Assembly (NCBI GenBank): GCA_002345675.1 | Contig: DDWL01000037.1 | Span: 176,296 to 240,295 of the forward strand | DNA length: 64,000 bases | DNA from: Bacteroidales bacterium UBA2287 | GTDB taxonomy: Bacteria; Bacteroidota; Bacteroidia; Bacteroidales; Tenuifilaceae | Direction of reading: 5' to 3' | Part shown: piece after piece, positions 1 to 7,908 of the stretch | Numbering within the stretch: the first letter of the stretch is position 1 | Layout: each line of letters starts with the position of its first letter | Translations under genes and position numbers: made by a program | The notes under the pieces: generated by a model | What the model was told of the DNA's origin: nothing | Databases searched by the model: none | What the model saw: only the letters and a program-made list of their open reading frames with translations

Positions 1-1
1 C

Positions 2-505
2 TCTGCAATGCTTCCATTGTTTGGCCGCCAGCTAAATGGCGCTCTAACTGAACTGCGCTTGCGTTCACGCAACTTAATGAACTGGCTTTTTCCAGTTAGC
101 ATTGCTTTACTTTTTTTTGCAAAACCGCTATTTGTTCTAGTTTTTAGTGCCGATTACGAGGAAAGTGCGCTTGTTTTTATGATATACATTCTTCTTATTT
201 CGAGTAGGCTACTTTTCCCTCAAACTGTTGCTGTTGGAATAGGGAAAACAGGGGTGCTTCTCATTATTTCGGTTATTGAACTTGCAGTAAATGTAGGGTT
301 GAGTTTGCTTTGGCTAAAGCCCTTTGGGATTGAGGGTATTGCAATGGCCTCAGTGGTAGCTTTTATGCTCGATAAAATACTAATTGCAGCCTACCTTTAC
401 TATAAATGTGGAATTTCACCAAGTCAATATATTCCAACTAAAACTTATTCCTTTTGGCTGGTTATGCTATTCATAGCTTACTTTCTTGCTCGTTTCGCTA
501 TTTAA
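2..505 (+). CDS. Polysaccharide flippase, C-terminal part (partial)
   Basis: This is the 3' end of a membrane protein cut by the window edge: the frame is open to the first base, so the ATG at position 8 need not be the start. The visible part is hydrophobic, with about four membrane segments (for example around residues 27-47, 55-75, 83-103 and 145-163 counted from that ATG). The arrangement and the LFFAKPLFVLVFSADYEESA stretch fit the C-terminal half of Wzx/MATE-like lipid-linked oligosaccharide flippases, where a loop of the type FSxxYxxSA is common. Family knowledge places such proteins in export of O-antigen or capsule repeat units across the inner membrane. The N-terminal half is not visible, so a MurJ-like member cannot be excluded. 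Confidence 0.65.
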   Translation, partial: SAMLPLFGRQLNGALTELRLRSRNLMNWLFPVSIALLFFAKPLFVLVFSADYEESALVFMIYILLISSRLLFPQTVAVGIGKTGVLLIISVIELAVNVGLSLLWLKPFGIEGIAMASVVAFMLDKILIAAYLYYKCGISPSQYIPTKTYSFWLVMLFIAYFLARFAI

Positions 506-568
506 AAAGGCTCTTTTCAATTTATAAAAAGTTTTTGGTTCAATTACCTTTACCCAAAATTATAGCAA

Positions 569-1225
569 ATGGTTCCTGTTGAAAAAGTTCTCGAAATAGT
601 GTCGAAAATTCGCCAGTTACGTAATGGCGATGCTGCCGATTCCATGACCCGAATGGGCATTATTTACCCCATAAACTATGGAGTTTCAATTCCTAATCTC
701 AAACAAATTGCTGCTCAGTATATTGGTAGTCATAACTTGGCTATTACTCTTTTTGAACAGGATATTAGAGAGTGCAAAATTTTAGCTTCGCTAATCGACG
801 ATCCAGCTCAAGTTACTGGAGAACAAATTGACCAGTGGAGCGCACATTTTACCAATATCGAAATTGTTGAACAGGTATGCTCAAACCTTTTTTGGCGAGT
901 CGAGTATTCGCTACCGCGAAGTATCGAGTGGTGCCTTGGCAACGATCCGCTTCTCATTAAGGCTGGGCTAATAATTACCATGCGTTGCGCAGCAAATAGC
1001 GAAGTTAGTGATAGGACTTTCGACCCATTTTTCGAAATTATCGAAAATCTTCCCGAGGGCGACGAGTTCGACTATGGCAACTACGCCGTAGGTGCGCTTC
1101 GCCAAATTGCTAAGAGAAGTAGCACTTTTCGGGAAAAGGTGCAGCAAACTTCGCAGAATTTATCGAACTCCGAAAGCGATGTAAAAGCATGGATAGGTAA
1201 CCAACTGCTTTTTGAGTTCGAATAA
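569..1225 (+). CDS. DNA alkylation repair (AlkD-like) HEAT-repeat protein
   Basis: A 218-residue, mostly helical soluble protein without signal peptide. The opening (RMGIIYPINYGVSIPNLKQIA), the segment RECKILASLIDDPAQVT and the following EQVCSNLFWR resemble the HEAT-like repeats of the AlkD/AlkC DNA alkylation repair superfamily. AlkD proteins remove N3- and N7-alkylated bases without base flipping. The length is close to the usual 210-240 residues. I cannot confirm the catalytic Asp/Trp set, so a repair-inactive HEAT-repeat relative remains possible. It stands alone, 63 bases after the flippase gene. Confidence 0.65.
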   Translation: MVPVEKVLEIVSKIRQLRNGDAADSMTRMGIIYPINYGVSIPNLKQIAAQYIGSHNLAITLFEQDIRECKILASLIDDPAQVTGEQIDQWSAHFTNIEIVEQVCSNLFWRVEYSLPRSIEWCLGNDPLLIKAGLIITMRCAANSEVSDRTFDPFFEIIENLPEGDEFDYGNYAVGALRQIAKRSSTFREKVQQTSQNLSNSESDVKAWIGNQLLFEFE

Positions 1226-1323
1226 TTTGTTTTTTAATTAAGGTTGTATTTTAGTTGCTGGGCGTTTTAACAAATGAACACTCAAATTTTGATTCAAAAA
1301 AATATTTATTTTTGTAAGAAAAA

Positions 1324-2385
1324 ATGATACTTCTCCTGTCTTATCTTTTTCTCGCTTTAATCGTTTCGTTCCTATGCTCCATAATGGAAGCAGTTTTGCT
1401 TTCAACTCCAAATTCATTTCTTATTGTTAAATACGAGAACGGAAATGCTTGGGCAAAAGCCTTCTTAGACCTCAAAAACAATATCGACAAACCGCTCTCA
1501 GCCATACTCTCGCTTAACACGGTTGCTCATACAGTTGGAGCAGCAGGTGTAGGCGCTCAGGCAGTTGTAGTGTTTGGCGACCAATATTTTGGGGTAGTAT
1601 CTGCTGTTCTTACAATTCTAATTTTAGTTTTTACCGAAATCATTCCTAAAACAATTGGGGCTCGATACTGGAGGAACTTAACGAAATTTTCTTCATTCGT
1701 AATCAATGCAATGATTGTTATTACTTATCCTCTAGTTCTGATTTCTGCGTTGATAACAAAAGCTATTTCAAAAAATCGACAAGAGCAAACAACAAGTAGG
1801 GAAGAAATAGCTGCGCTTGCTAGCATTGGAACCGACGAAGGCGTTTTTACCGATAAAGAGCATAAGATTATTCAGAATCTTCTGAAACTCAAAAATGTTA
1901 AGGTTACCGAAATTATGACCCCTAGGGTTGTTGTGGCAGTTGCCGATGAAATTCTTTCTTTAGCAGACTTTTTAAAAAACAAGGAATACCTAAAATTCTC
2001 AAGAATACCCATTTACTCCGAAAACGACGAGAACATAACGGGTTATGTTTTTAGGCAAACTGTTTTTGAGAAACTAGCCGAAGACCAACACGAGCTAAAA
2101 CTTAGAGATATTAAAAGAGAAATTGTTGTTGTGCCTAACACTATGGTTCTTTTTGCTCTTTGGGAAAAACTGCTTGAAAAAAAAGAGCACATTGCGTTAA
2201 TAGTCGATGAATATGGTGGATTAGATGGCATTGCTACAATGGAAGACATTATTGAAACATTACTTGGTTTAGAGATTATTGACGAAAAAGACACTATTAC
2301 AGATATGCAGAAGTTTGCACGCGAGAGGTGGAAGGCTCGTCAGACCAAGTACAGCTTGTTAGAACAGATAAAGAAGGATGAATAG
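1324..2385 (+). CDS. HlyC/CorC (CNNM-like) transporter: DUF21 plus CBS pair
   Basis: A 353-residue inner-membrane protein. Residues about 1-150 contain three to four hydrophobic segments typical of the DUF21/CNNM domain, including the conserved ILSLNTVAHTVGAAGVG and FTEIIPKTIGARYW stretches. Residues about 195-315 form a CBS pair beginning at VTEIMTPRVVV and containing HIALIVDEYGGLDGIATMED, characteristic of CorC/HlyC-type proteins. The family is linked to Mg2+/Co2+ export or resistance. The C-terminal CorC_HlyC transporter-associated domain is essentially missing: only about 35 residues follow the second CBS motif, so this is a short version. A TATTTTTG -7-like box at 1307-1314 lies just before the start. 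Confidence 0.85.
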   Translation: MILLLSYLFLALIVSFLCSIMEAVLLSTPNSFLIVKYENGNAWAKAFLDLKNNIDKPLSAILSLNTVAHTVGAAGVGAQAVVVFGDQYFGVVSAVLTILILVFTEIIPKTIGARYWRNLTKFSSFVINAMIVITYPLVLISALITKAISKNRQEQTTSREEIAALASIGTDEGVFTDKEHKIIQNLLKLKNVKVTEIMTPRVVVAVADEILSLADFLKNKEYLKFSRIPIYSENDENITGYVFRQTVFEKLAEDQHELKLRDIKREIVVVPNTMVLFALWEKLLEKKEHIALIVDEYGGLDGIATMEDIIETLLGLEIIDEKDTITDMQKFARERWKARQTKYSLLEQIKKDE

Positions 2386-2491
2386 ATAAAACGCCTGCAA
2401 ACTTGGGGTATTTCAATCTAGATTTCTCCCCAATTAGCCAGCTAATGGTTTAGGCAATACCCAATATTTTGCTGCATAATACTTCATAAAA

Positions 2492-3364
2492 ATGGACAGA
2501 ATTCTCATAACAGGAGCGACAGGAAATATTGGATTAGAGGTTATTAACTATTTAATAGAACTTAAATCGTCCAGTCAAATAGTTGCAGGTGTTAGAAACA
2601 TCGAGAAAGCAAAAAGAATTATTTCGGATAATAACAATGTTGAATTTGTAGAATTCGATTTTGAGAACCCTGAAACTTTTAGCGGTGCGCTAAAAAATGT
2701 CGACAGAGTTTTTTTGCTTCGACCGCCTCACATCTCCGATGTTGAACGGTATTTTAAACCACTAATTCAAAGTTTTAAAGAAAATGGCATTAAAGAAGTA
2801 GTTTTTCTGTCGGTTCAAGGAGCCGAGAAGAGTTCGATAATTCCACATAATAAAATTGAAAAGTTAATAGCGAAGTACGAACTGGATTATATTTTTGTTA
2901 GGCCTAGCTATTTTATGCAAAACTTAACAACAACTTTAATCGATGACATAAAGAAAAATCGAACCATTATGTTGCCTTCGGGCAAAGCAAAATTCAACTG
3001 GATTGACATTAAGAATATTGGGGAAGCTAGCGCTATACTTCTTGAACGATTTTCGAAATTTAAAAATCACTCCTTTGAAATTACAGGCTATGAAAATGAG
3101 AATTTTTACACAGTTGTAAATATAATTAATCAAGAGGTTGCAAATCCTATACGATTCGAAAACGTAAATCCTTTTAAGTTTTATAGAATTAAGAGACGAG
3201 GTGACATGGCAAAAGGTATGATAGTAGTAATGATACTACTACATTTCTTGCCTCGGTTTCAAAACGAACCCAATATTTCGAATTTTTACGAGAAGTTAAC
3301 AGGTAAGAAACCAACAAGTTTGAAAGACTTTATTAAACGAGAATCAAGAAAATTTGACGAGTAA
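2492..3364 (+). CDS. NmrA-like / atypical SDR NAD(P)-binding protein
   Basis: A 290-residue cytoplasmic protein opening with a Rossmann dinucleotide site, ILITGATGNIGLEV (residues 4-17, GxxGxxG). The pattern VFLLRPPHISDVERYFKPLI, the following KEVVFLSVQGAEKS and the YIFVRPSYFMQNL segment are typical of NmrA-like atypical short-chain dehydrogenases (QorB/azoreductase-like group). There is no YxxxK pair in the classical place, so it may bind NAD(P) as a redox sensor or reduce an unidentified substrate. The gene is AT-rich and lies directly before the HipBA operon; no operon partner is visible. Confidence 0.75.
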   Translation: MDRILITGATGNIGLEVINYLIELKSSSQIVAGVRNIEKAKRIISDNNNVEFVEFDFENPETFSGALKNVDRVFLLRPPHISDVERYFKPLIQSFKENGIKEVVFLSVQGAEKSSIIPHNKIEKLIAKYELDYIFVRPSYFMQNLTTTLIDDIKKNRTIMLPSGKAKFNWIDIKNIGEASAILLERFSKFKNHSFEITGYENENFYTVVNIINQEVANPIRFENVNPFKFYRIKRRGDMAKGMIVVMILLHFLPRFQNEPNISNFYEKLTGKKPTSLKDFIKRESRKFDE

Positions 3365-3421
3365 TTAAATCAACCTCAACCTCAATCCCCTAAAATACAT
3401 TAGTATGTAACTTATGAAATC

Positions 3422-3540
3422 TTAATAGTTAATGGCTTTAAATGGGTTTATCTATTAAAATATGAATAGTTAAATAATTGCATTATATTTGCACAACTAT
3501 TAATATGTTAATAGTTGTGCGGAATAATGGTGTTAACTAT
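3422..3540. promoter_or_regulatory. hipBA promoter and palindromic operator
   Basis: A TATATTTG box (3484-3491, Bacteroidota -7 consensus TAnnTTTG) runs into a perfect inverted repeat, GCACAACTATTAA - TATG - TTAATAGTTGTGC, at 3491-3520. Further half-sites TTAATAGTT (3422-3430), AATAGTT (3465-3471) and TTAACTAT (3533-3540) flank it. No TTTG -33 box is seen at the expected spacing. A palindrome placed at the transcription start next to a HipB gene fits an autoregulatory operator; binding is inferred. Confidence 0.7.
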
Positions 3541-3569
3541 CAGTATATTAATACTTATACATAGGGAGT

Positions 3570-3887
3570 ATGGATAATTGGATATTTTTAACGGAACAGG
3601 AAATATTACAAGAAATAGGTAAAAGATTAAAAAAAATACGACTTCAGCACAACCTCACTCAAAAAGAATTGAGCGAAGAAGTTGGATTAAGTGTTACAAC
3701 AATTAGTTTGATAGAACAGGGGAAATCAACAACCGTTGAAAGTCTAATAAGGATTTTAATGAGGCTAAATCGGATTAAAGAATTTGAGTCAGTCTTTAAA
3801 GTTGGCGAAAACTTGGAACTTAAATTGAAGTTTGAAAAAGCGAAATTAAAAACAGAAAGAAAACGAGCGTCTTCAAAATTAAAATAG
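3570..3887 (+). CDS. hipB: HipB-like XRE antitoxin/repressor
   Basis: A 105-residue protein with an XRE/Cro helix-turn-helix at residues about 12-70 (IGKRLKKIRLQHNLTQKELS, then TTISLIEQGKSTTVESLI). A lysine/arginine-rich tail (about 85-105) may contact DNA or the toxin. It precedes hipA by two bases, the usual antitoxin-toxin operon with likely translational coupling. HipB proteins bind operator palindromes as dimers and hold HipA inactive; the 13-bp inverted repeat at 3491-3520 is the obvious target. The gene is TCGA-poor and AT-rich compared with neighbours, suggesting acquisition. Confidence 0.85.
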   Translation: MDNWIFLTEQEILQEIGKRLKKIRLQHNLTQKELSEEVGLSVTTISLIEQGKSTTVESLIRILMRLNRIKEFESVFKVGENLELKLKFEKAKLKTERKRASSKLK

Positions 3888-3889
3888 CT

Positions 3890-5170
3890 ATGGTAGTCGA
3901 AGTAATGCTATATGATAAATTGCTTGGAGTTGCCGAATGGAATGCAGCCAAAGGAAGTTCTACTTTTCAATATAGTAACGAAATAGTTAAAGTTCTAGAA
4001 CCTTCTCCAATTGTGATGCCTACAGAAGAAAGAATATTTGAAACTAACCGAAATCATATAAACTTTCACAATCTACCTTATTTGTTATCTGATTCAATGC
4101 CAGATGATTTTGGAAATATAATGATGAAAGAATGGTTAAAACAAAGGAGTTTGATAATTGATAATATCAATCCCGTTGACAAATTAACTTATGTAGGAAA
4201 AAGAGGCATGGGAGCGTTGGAGTATATTCCTGCAAACCATAGAGAAAACGATAAAAACCTTGTTGATATTAGTGAAATATATGCGGTTGCCAAGAGTGTT
4301 TTAGAAAACAAAAAAGAAATTACATATTCGGATTTGGACAAAGATAGTCTATCTGAAATATTAAGAATAGGCTCATCTGTAGGGGGAGCAAGAGCGAAAG
4401 CCCTGATTGCAATTAAGCGAAATGCGAATAAAAAAATTGAAGAAATAAGACCAGGAGACATTTTACAACCCAAAGGCTATTCTTATTGGCTTCTAAAAAT
4501 AGATGGAGCAAATGAACAACGATTAGGGGAAGGAGAGGGCATGGGGAAAATAGAATTTGCCTATTATACATTAGCAAAACAAGCTGGTATCGATATCTCA
4601 GAAAGTGCTTTGCACGAAGAAAATGGGAGGTTTCATTTTTTAACAAAACGATTTGACCGCACTGATAATGGCGAAAAAATTCATATGCAAACATTTGGAG
4701 CTTTGGCGGGTATCGATTATAGAATTCAAAAAGCAAGCAGCTATGAAGCCCTGTTCAGGGCTATGAAAAGGCTTCGGCTTTCATACACGCAATTTGAACA
4801 GCAATATAGGCGTATGTTGTTTAATGTAGTTGCCAGAAATCATGATGACCATGTTAAGAATTTCTCATTCTTAATGAATAAAGAAGGAGTCTGGCAAATA
4901 TCGCCGGCCTATGATGTTTGTTTTTCGTATAGCCCAGGCGGAACATGGACTAATGTACACCAATCGTCAATAAATGGGAAATACGAAAACTTTAGTAAGG
5001 AAGATTTATTTGACTTTGCTAAAAAATTTGGAATTAAAAAGCCCAACTTAATCTTGGAAGAGGTAATTTTTGCTGTAAATCAATGGCCAATAATATCGAA
5101 GGAATTAGATATTCCGAAGGAAAAAATACAATATGTCAATAAGTATTTAAGAACTAAAGACTTTGATTAA
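3890..5170 (+). CDS. hipA: HipA-family serine/threonine kinase toxin
   Basis: A 426-residue full-length HipA (E. coli HipA is 440). Residues about 1-100 form the HipA N-terminal couple domain. The kinase elements look intact: the regulatory-serine loop SSVGGARAKA (Ser163 corresponding to Ser150 of E. coli HipA), the catalytic motif NHDDHVKNFS (Asp319) and the metal-binding SPAYD (Asp342). E. coli HipA phosphorylates glutamyl-tRNA synthetase and causes growth arrest and persistence; the target here is unknown. Cotranscribed with hipB. It has only about four TCGA words in 1.3 kb, unlike flanking core genes, which fits a mobile toxin-antitoxin module. Confidence 0.9.
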   Translation: MVVEVMLYDKLLGVAEWNAAKGSSTFQYSNEIVKVLEPSPIVMPTEERIFETNRNHINFHNLPYLLSDSMPDDFGNIMMKEWLKQRSLIIDNINPVDKLTYVGKRGMGALEYIPANHRENDKNLVDISEIYAVAKSVLENKKEITYSDLDKDSLSEILRIGSSVGGARAKALIAIKRNANKKIEEIRPGDILQPKGYSYWLLKIDGANEQRLGEGEGMGKIEFAYYTLAKQAGIDISESALHEENGRFHFLTKRFDRTDNGEKIHMQTFGALAGIDYRIQKASSYEALFRAMKRLRLSYTQFEQQYRRMLFNVVARNHDDHVKNFSFLMNKEGVWQISPAYDVCFSYSPGGTWTNVHQSSINGKYENFSKEDLFDFAKKFGIKKPNLILEEVIFAVNQWPIISKELDIPKEKIQYVNKYLRTKDFD

Positions 5171-5284
5171 AAATTGATAAGGATATCAGTTTACCCCCTT
5201 TGGGACGTTTTGTCATGTAACAAACCTTGGAATGCCATTTGATTAAGCCGCTAACGAATATTAACTTTAAAAACACTATAAGCT

Positions 5285-6037
5285 ATGTTTAGTTCTTCGA
5301 ACCCCGCATTAAGCGAGCAAATATTTATGCGTTCAAAAACAGCCGAAAGCGCTGAAACAATGACCGTTAAAGGCACTGCCCAAAAAACAATGCTAATGCT
5401 TTTGCTTGTTATATTAGGTGCGGCATACACTTGGAATACATTTTTTCAGAGTGGAGGTAATCCTTCTTCGGTAGTTATTTGGATGGCAGTTGGCGGAATT
5501 GGTGGTCTTATTACCGCCTTGGTTCTTATTTTCAAACCCCAAACTGCACCCTATGCCGCTCCAATTTACGCGCTACTTCAGGGTTTAATGCTTGGAGGCC
5601 TTTCTGCCTTTATGGCAGCACAGTATACTGGCACTATTGTAATGCAAGCAGTGGGGTTAACCTTTTCAACCTTCTTTTTAATGCTTTTGGCTTACCAAAC
5701 TGGTGCAATAAAAGCAACAGCAAAGTTTCGAACTGGCGTTATTGCAGCAACAGGTGCCATTGCTCTTATGTACTTTATTTCGTTTATTGCAAGCCTGTTT
5801 GGCGGATCAATGGCTTTTATGACCGACAGTAGCCTTCTTAGTATTGGGATTAGCGTTGTAATTGTTGCCGTTGCTGCCCTTAACCTAATTCTCGATTTCG
5901 ATTTTATTGAAAAAGGGCAAACTATGGGTGCCCCTAAGTATATGGAGTGGTATGGCGCGTTTGGCTTAATGGTAACATTAATTTGGCTGTACATCGAATT
6001 TCTTAAATTGCTTTCCAAAATATCGCGCAGAAATTAG
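5285..6037 (+). CDS. Bax inhibitor-1/YccA family membrane protein
   Basis: A 250-residue integral membrane protein with seven hydrophobic segments between residues about 35 and 245. The conserved family positions appear as APIYALLQGLMLGGLSAFM near residue 95 and the C-terminal LNLILDFDFIEKG (about 200-212), the Asp-rich motif typical of the YbhL/YccA group. Members are proposed pH-sensitive Ca2+ leak channels or FtsH-interacting proteins. It stands alone between hipA and rpmE2. Confidence 0.88.
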   Translation: MFSSSNPALSEQIFMRSKTAESAETMTVKGTAQKTMLMLLLVILGAAYTWNTFFQSGGNPSSVVIWMAVGGIGGLITALVLIFKPQTAPYAAPIYALLQGLMLGGLSAFMAAQYTGTIVMQAVGLTFSTFFLMLLAYQTGAIKATAKFRTGVIAATGAIALMYFISFIASLFGGSMAFMTDSSLLSIGISVVIVAVAALNLILDFDFIEKGQTMGAPKYMEWYGAFGLMVTLIWLYIEFLKLLSKISRRN

Positions 6038-6084
6038 GGCGCAGAATTAAAATGACTCCATTTGGTAAAAAACACCCCTTTAAT

Positions 6085-6115
6085 TTTGTTATTTACAAAA
6101 TGCTTCATAATTTTG
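6085..6115 (+). promoter_or_regulatory. Consensus Bacteroidota promoter for L31 gene
   Basis: TTTG (6085-6088), 19-base spacer, TAATTTTG (6108-6115). This exactly matches TTTG-N19-TAnnTTTG and leaves a leader of about 40 bases before the ATG at 6162. Confidence 0.7.
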
Positions 6116-6161
6116 CAACCCGTATTTCATATTCTGGAATTAAAAAGCAAATCGAAATAAA

Positions 6162-6425
6162 ATGAGAAAGGACATCCATCCAAAGAATTACCGACTGGTG
6201 GCATTCAAAGACATGTCAAACGAAGTTGTCTTTGTTACCAAATCGGCTGTTAACACCAAGGAAACGATTGAATTCGAAGGTGTTACTTACCCACTGTACA
6301 AGGTCGAAATTTCAAACACTTCGCACCCATTCTACACAGGTAAAATGAAACTTGTTGACACCGCTGGACGCGTTGATAAGTTCTTGACAAAGTACAAAAA
6401 ACACACCGAAAAAAACGCAAAGTAA
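6162..6425 (+). CDS. rpmE2: 50S ribosomal protein L31, type B
   Basis: An 87-residue basic protein beginning MRKDIHPKNYR and containing EGVTYPLYKVEISNTSHPFYTGKMK, diagnostic of type B L31. The zinc-binding cysteines of type A L31 are absent, so it does not depend on zinc. L31 bridges the two ribosomal subunits near the central protuberance. It is monocistronic, with a consensus promoter before it and an intrinsic terminator at 6476-6501. Confidence 0.96.
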   Translation: MRKDIHPKNYRLVAFKDMSNEVVFVTKSAVNTKETIEFEGVTYPLYKVEISNTSHPFYTGKMKLVDTAGRVDKFLTKYKKHTEKNAK

Positions 6426-6475
6426 TTATTGCTTAGTTCGTTAATTGGCAATTTACTAGTTTGTAAATAAAATTT

Positions 6476-6501
6476 AAAAGCTCCTTTTATGGAGCTTTTT
6501 T
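6476..6501 (+). terminator. Intrinsic terminator after rpmE2
   Basis: Perfect 9-bp stem AAAAGCTCC / GGAGCTTTT around a six-base loop (TTTTAT), followed by a T run. Confidence 0.85.
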
Positions 6502-6604
6502 ACTTTTATGTAGCTTATGCAAATCATTAATCTCCATAATAAATTACTTTTGTAAAGGAGTTGCTAGTCAATTTAAAATTCGTTATACCTTAATTTTTAA
6601 ACCA

Positions 6605-7798
6605 ATGGAAGCAAATATTATACTTTTCGACGATTGGAGGCGCGAAAACCTTTTACCCCTTACATTTACTAGGCCTGTTGCCGATTTAAGAGTTGGTATA
6701 CTTACAATTAAGGAAAAGTGGGAGCGTGCGCTAAATTCACCCTGTTATTTTTTAACCCAAAAATACCTCTCAGAAAAATTCGAGTTGCCAATGCAAAATG
6801 GGGCTTGCATTCTTATTAACGGAGGCGTTTTACCAAGTTCCGAATTAGTAAAGGCTATCCAAAATCTCGGAATTAACGAAGCGTTGGTTACCGAAAATTC
6901 AATTATTGCAGGCAGAATTAGCAGTTTGCCCAATGTCGGTTATATTCCTGTGCTTGCCGATTTTGTTAAGTTGCAAACATATAGTAACGAAATAGTTGAA
7001 ATAGTTCACCCTTGGCATATTTTTAGCTTAAATGGTGCCGAAATTAACCGCGATTTCAACCTGCTTACTGCTAATCGCAAATCGCAACCTCTTTCATCAA
7101 CTAACACTTTATTGAATGCCGAAAATGTTTTTGTAGAGGAAGGAGCCATAGTCGAATGCGCTATTCTGAATGGAAATACCGGACCAATTTACATAGGGAA
7201 AAATGCCGAAATTATGGAGGGCTCTATTGTTCGCGGACCCTTTGCGCTTTGCGACCATTCAACTTTAAAAATTGGTGCAAAAATTTATGGGCCAACTACC
7301 ATTGGTCCACACTCCAAGGTTGGGGGCGAGGTTAATAACTGCGTTATTTATGGCTGCACAAATAAAGCTCACGACGGTTTTATCGGTAATTCTGTCATAG
7401 GGGAGTGGTGCAACCTTGGCGCCGACACTAACACTTCGAATCTTAAAAATAATTATGCTCAGGTAAAACTTTGGAGTTACCCAAAGCATAGCTTTATCGA
7501 CACAGGGCTTCAATTTTGCGGACTTGTAATGGGCGACCATTCAAAATGTGGCATTAATACCATGTTTAATACGGGCACTGTGGTTGGCGTAAGCGCCAAT
7601 ATATTTGGCGATGGTTTCCCTCGTAACTTTATTCCCAGCTTTTCGTGGGGAGGCGCTCAGGGTTTTACAACTTACAAAATCGACAAGGCTCTCGAAACTG
7701 CCGAAATTGTTATGGGTCGTAGGGGCATTCCGTTAAGTGATATTGATAAGGAAATACTAACCAAAATTTACAACCAATCGGAAGGTTTGCATAAATAG
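6605..7798 (+). CDS. GlmU-like sugar nucleotidyltransferase family protein
   Basis: A 397-residue protein of the Bacteroidota GlmU-like family. The N-terminal about 190 residues (IILFDDWRRENLLPLTFTRP) replace the usual nucleotidyltransferase start LxAGxGTRM. Residues about 190-370 contain left-handed beta-helix hexapeptide repeats (GNTGPIYIGKNAEIMEGSIV, then GAKIYGPTTIGPHSKVGGEV). True GlmU makes UDP-GlcNAc with two activities; here the lost signature suggests altered specificity or only acyltransferase-like activity. A TACTTTTG -7-like box is at 6545-6552. Lon follows 110 bases downstream on the same strand. Confidence 0.8.
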   Translation: MEANIILFDDWRRENLLPLTFTRPVADLRVGILTIKEKWERALNSPCYFLTQKYLSEKFELPMQNGACILINGGVLPSSELVKAIQNLGINEALVTENSIIAGRISSLPNVGYIPVLADFVKLQTYSNEIVEIVHPWHIFSLNGAEINRDFNLLTANRKSQPLSSTNTLLNAENVFVEEGAIVECAILNGNTGPIYIGKNAEIMEGSIVRGPFALCDHSTLKIGAKIYGPTTIGPHSKVGGEVNNCVIYGCTNKAHDGFIGNSVIGEWCNLGADTNTSNLKNNYAQVKLWSYPKHSFIDTGLQFCGLVMGDHSKCGINTMFNTGTVVGVSANIFGDGFPRNFIPSFSWGGAQGFTTYKIDKALETAEIVMGRRGIPLSDIDKEILTKIYNQSEGLHK

Positions 7799-7908
7799 CT
7801 TTTTGGCATAAGGCTTGCAATATTGGGGTTCTCTTCAGTTTCCCGTGTTGGAAAGCCAAATTGTCATGTAATTAATATTTCATTTTAGAATAATAGAAGG
7901 TCAAACAA

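Noticed and set aside
4413..4736. 107-codon open frame antisense to hipA
   Set aside because: Lies within the kinase-coding region, and no promoter or family pattern is visible.
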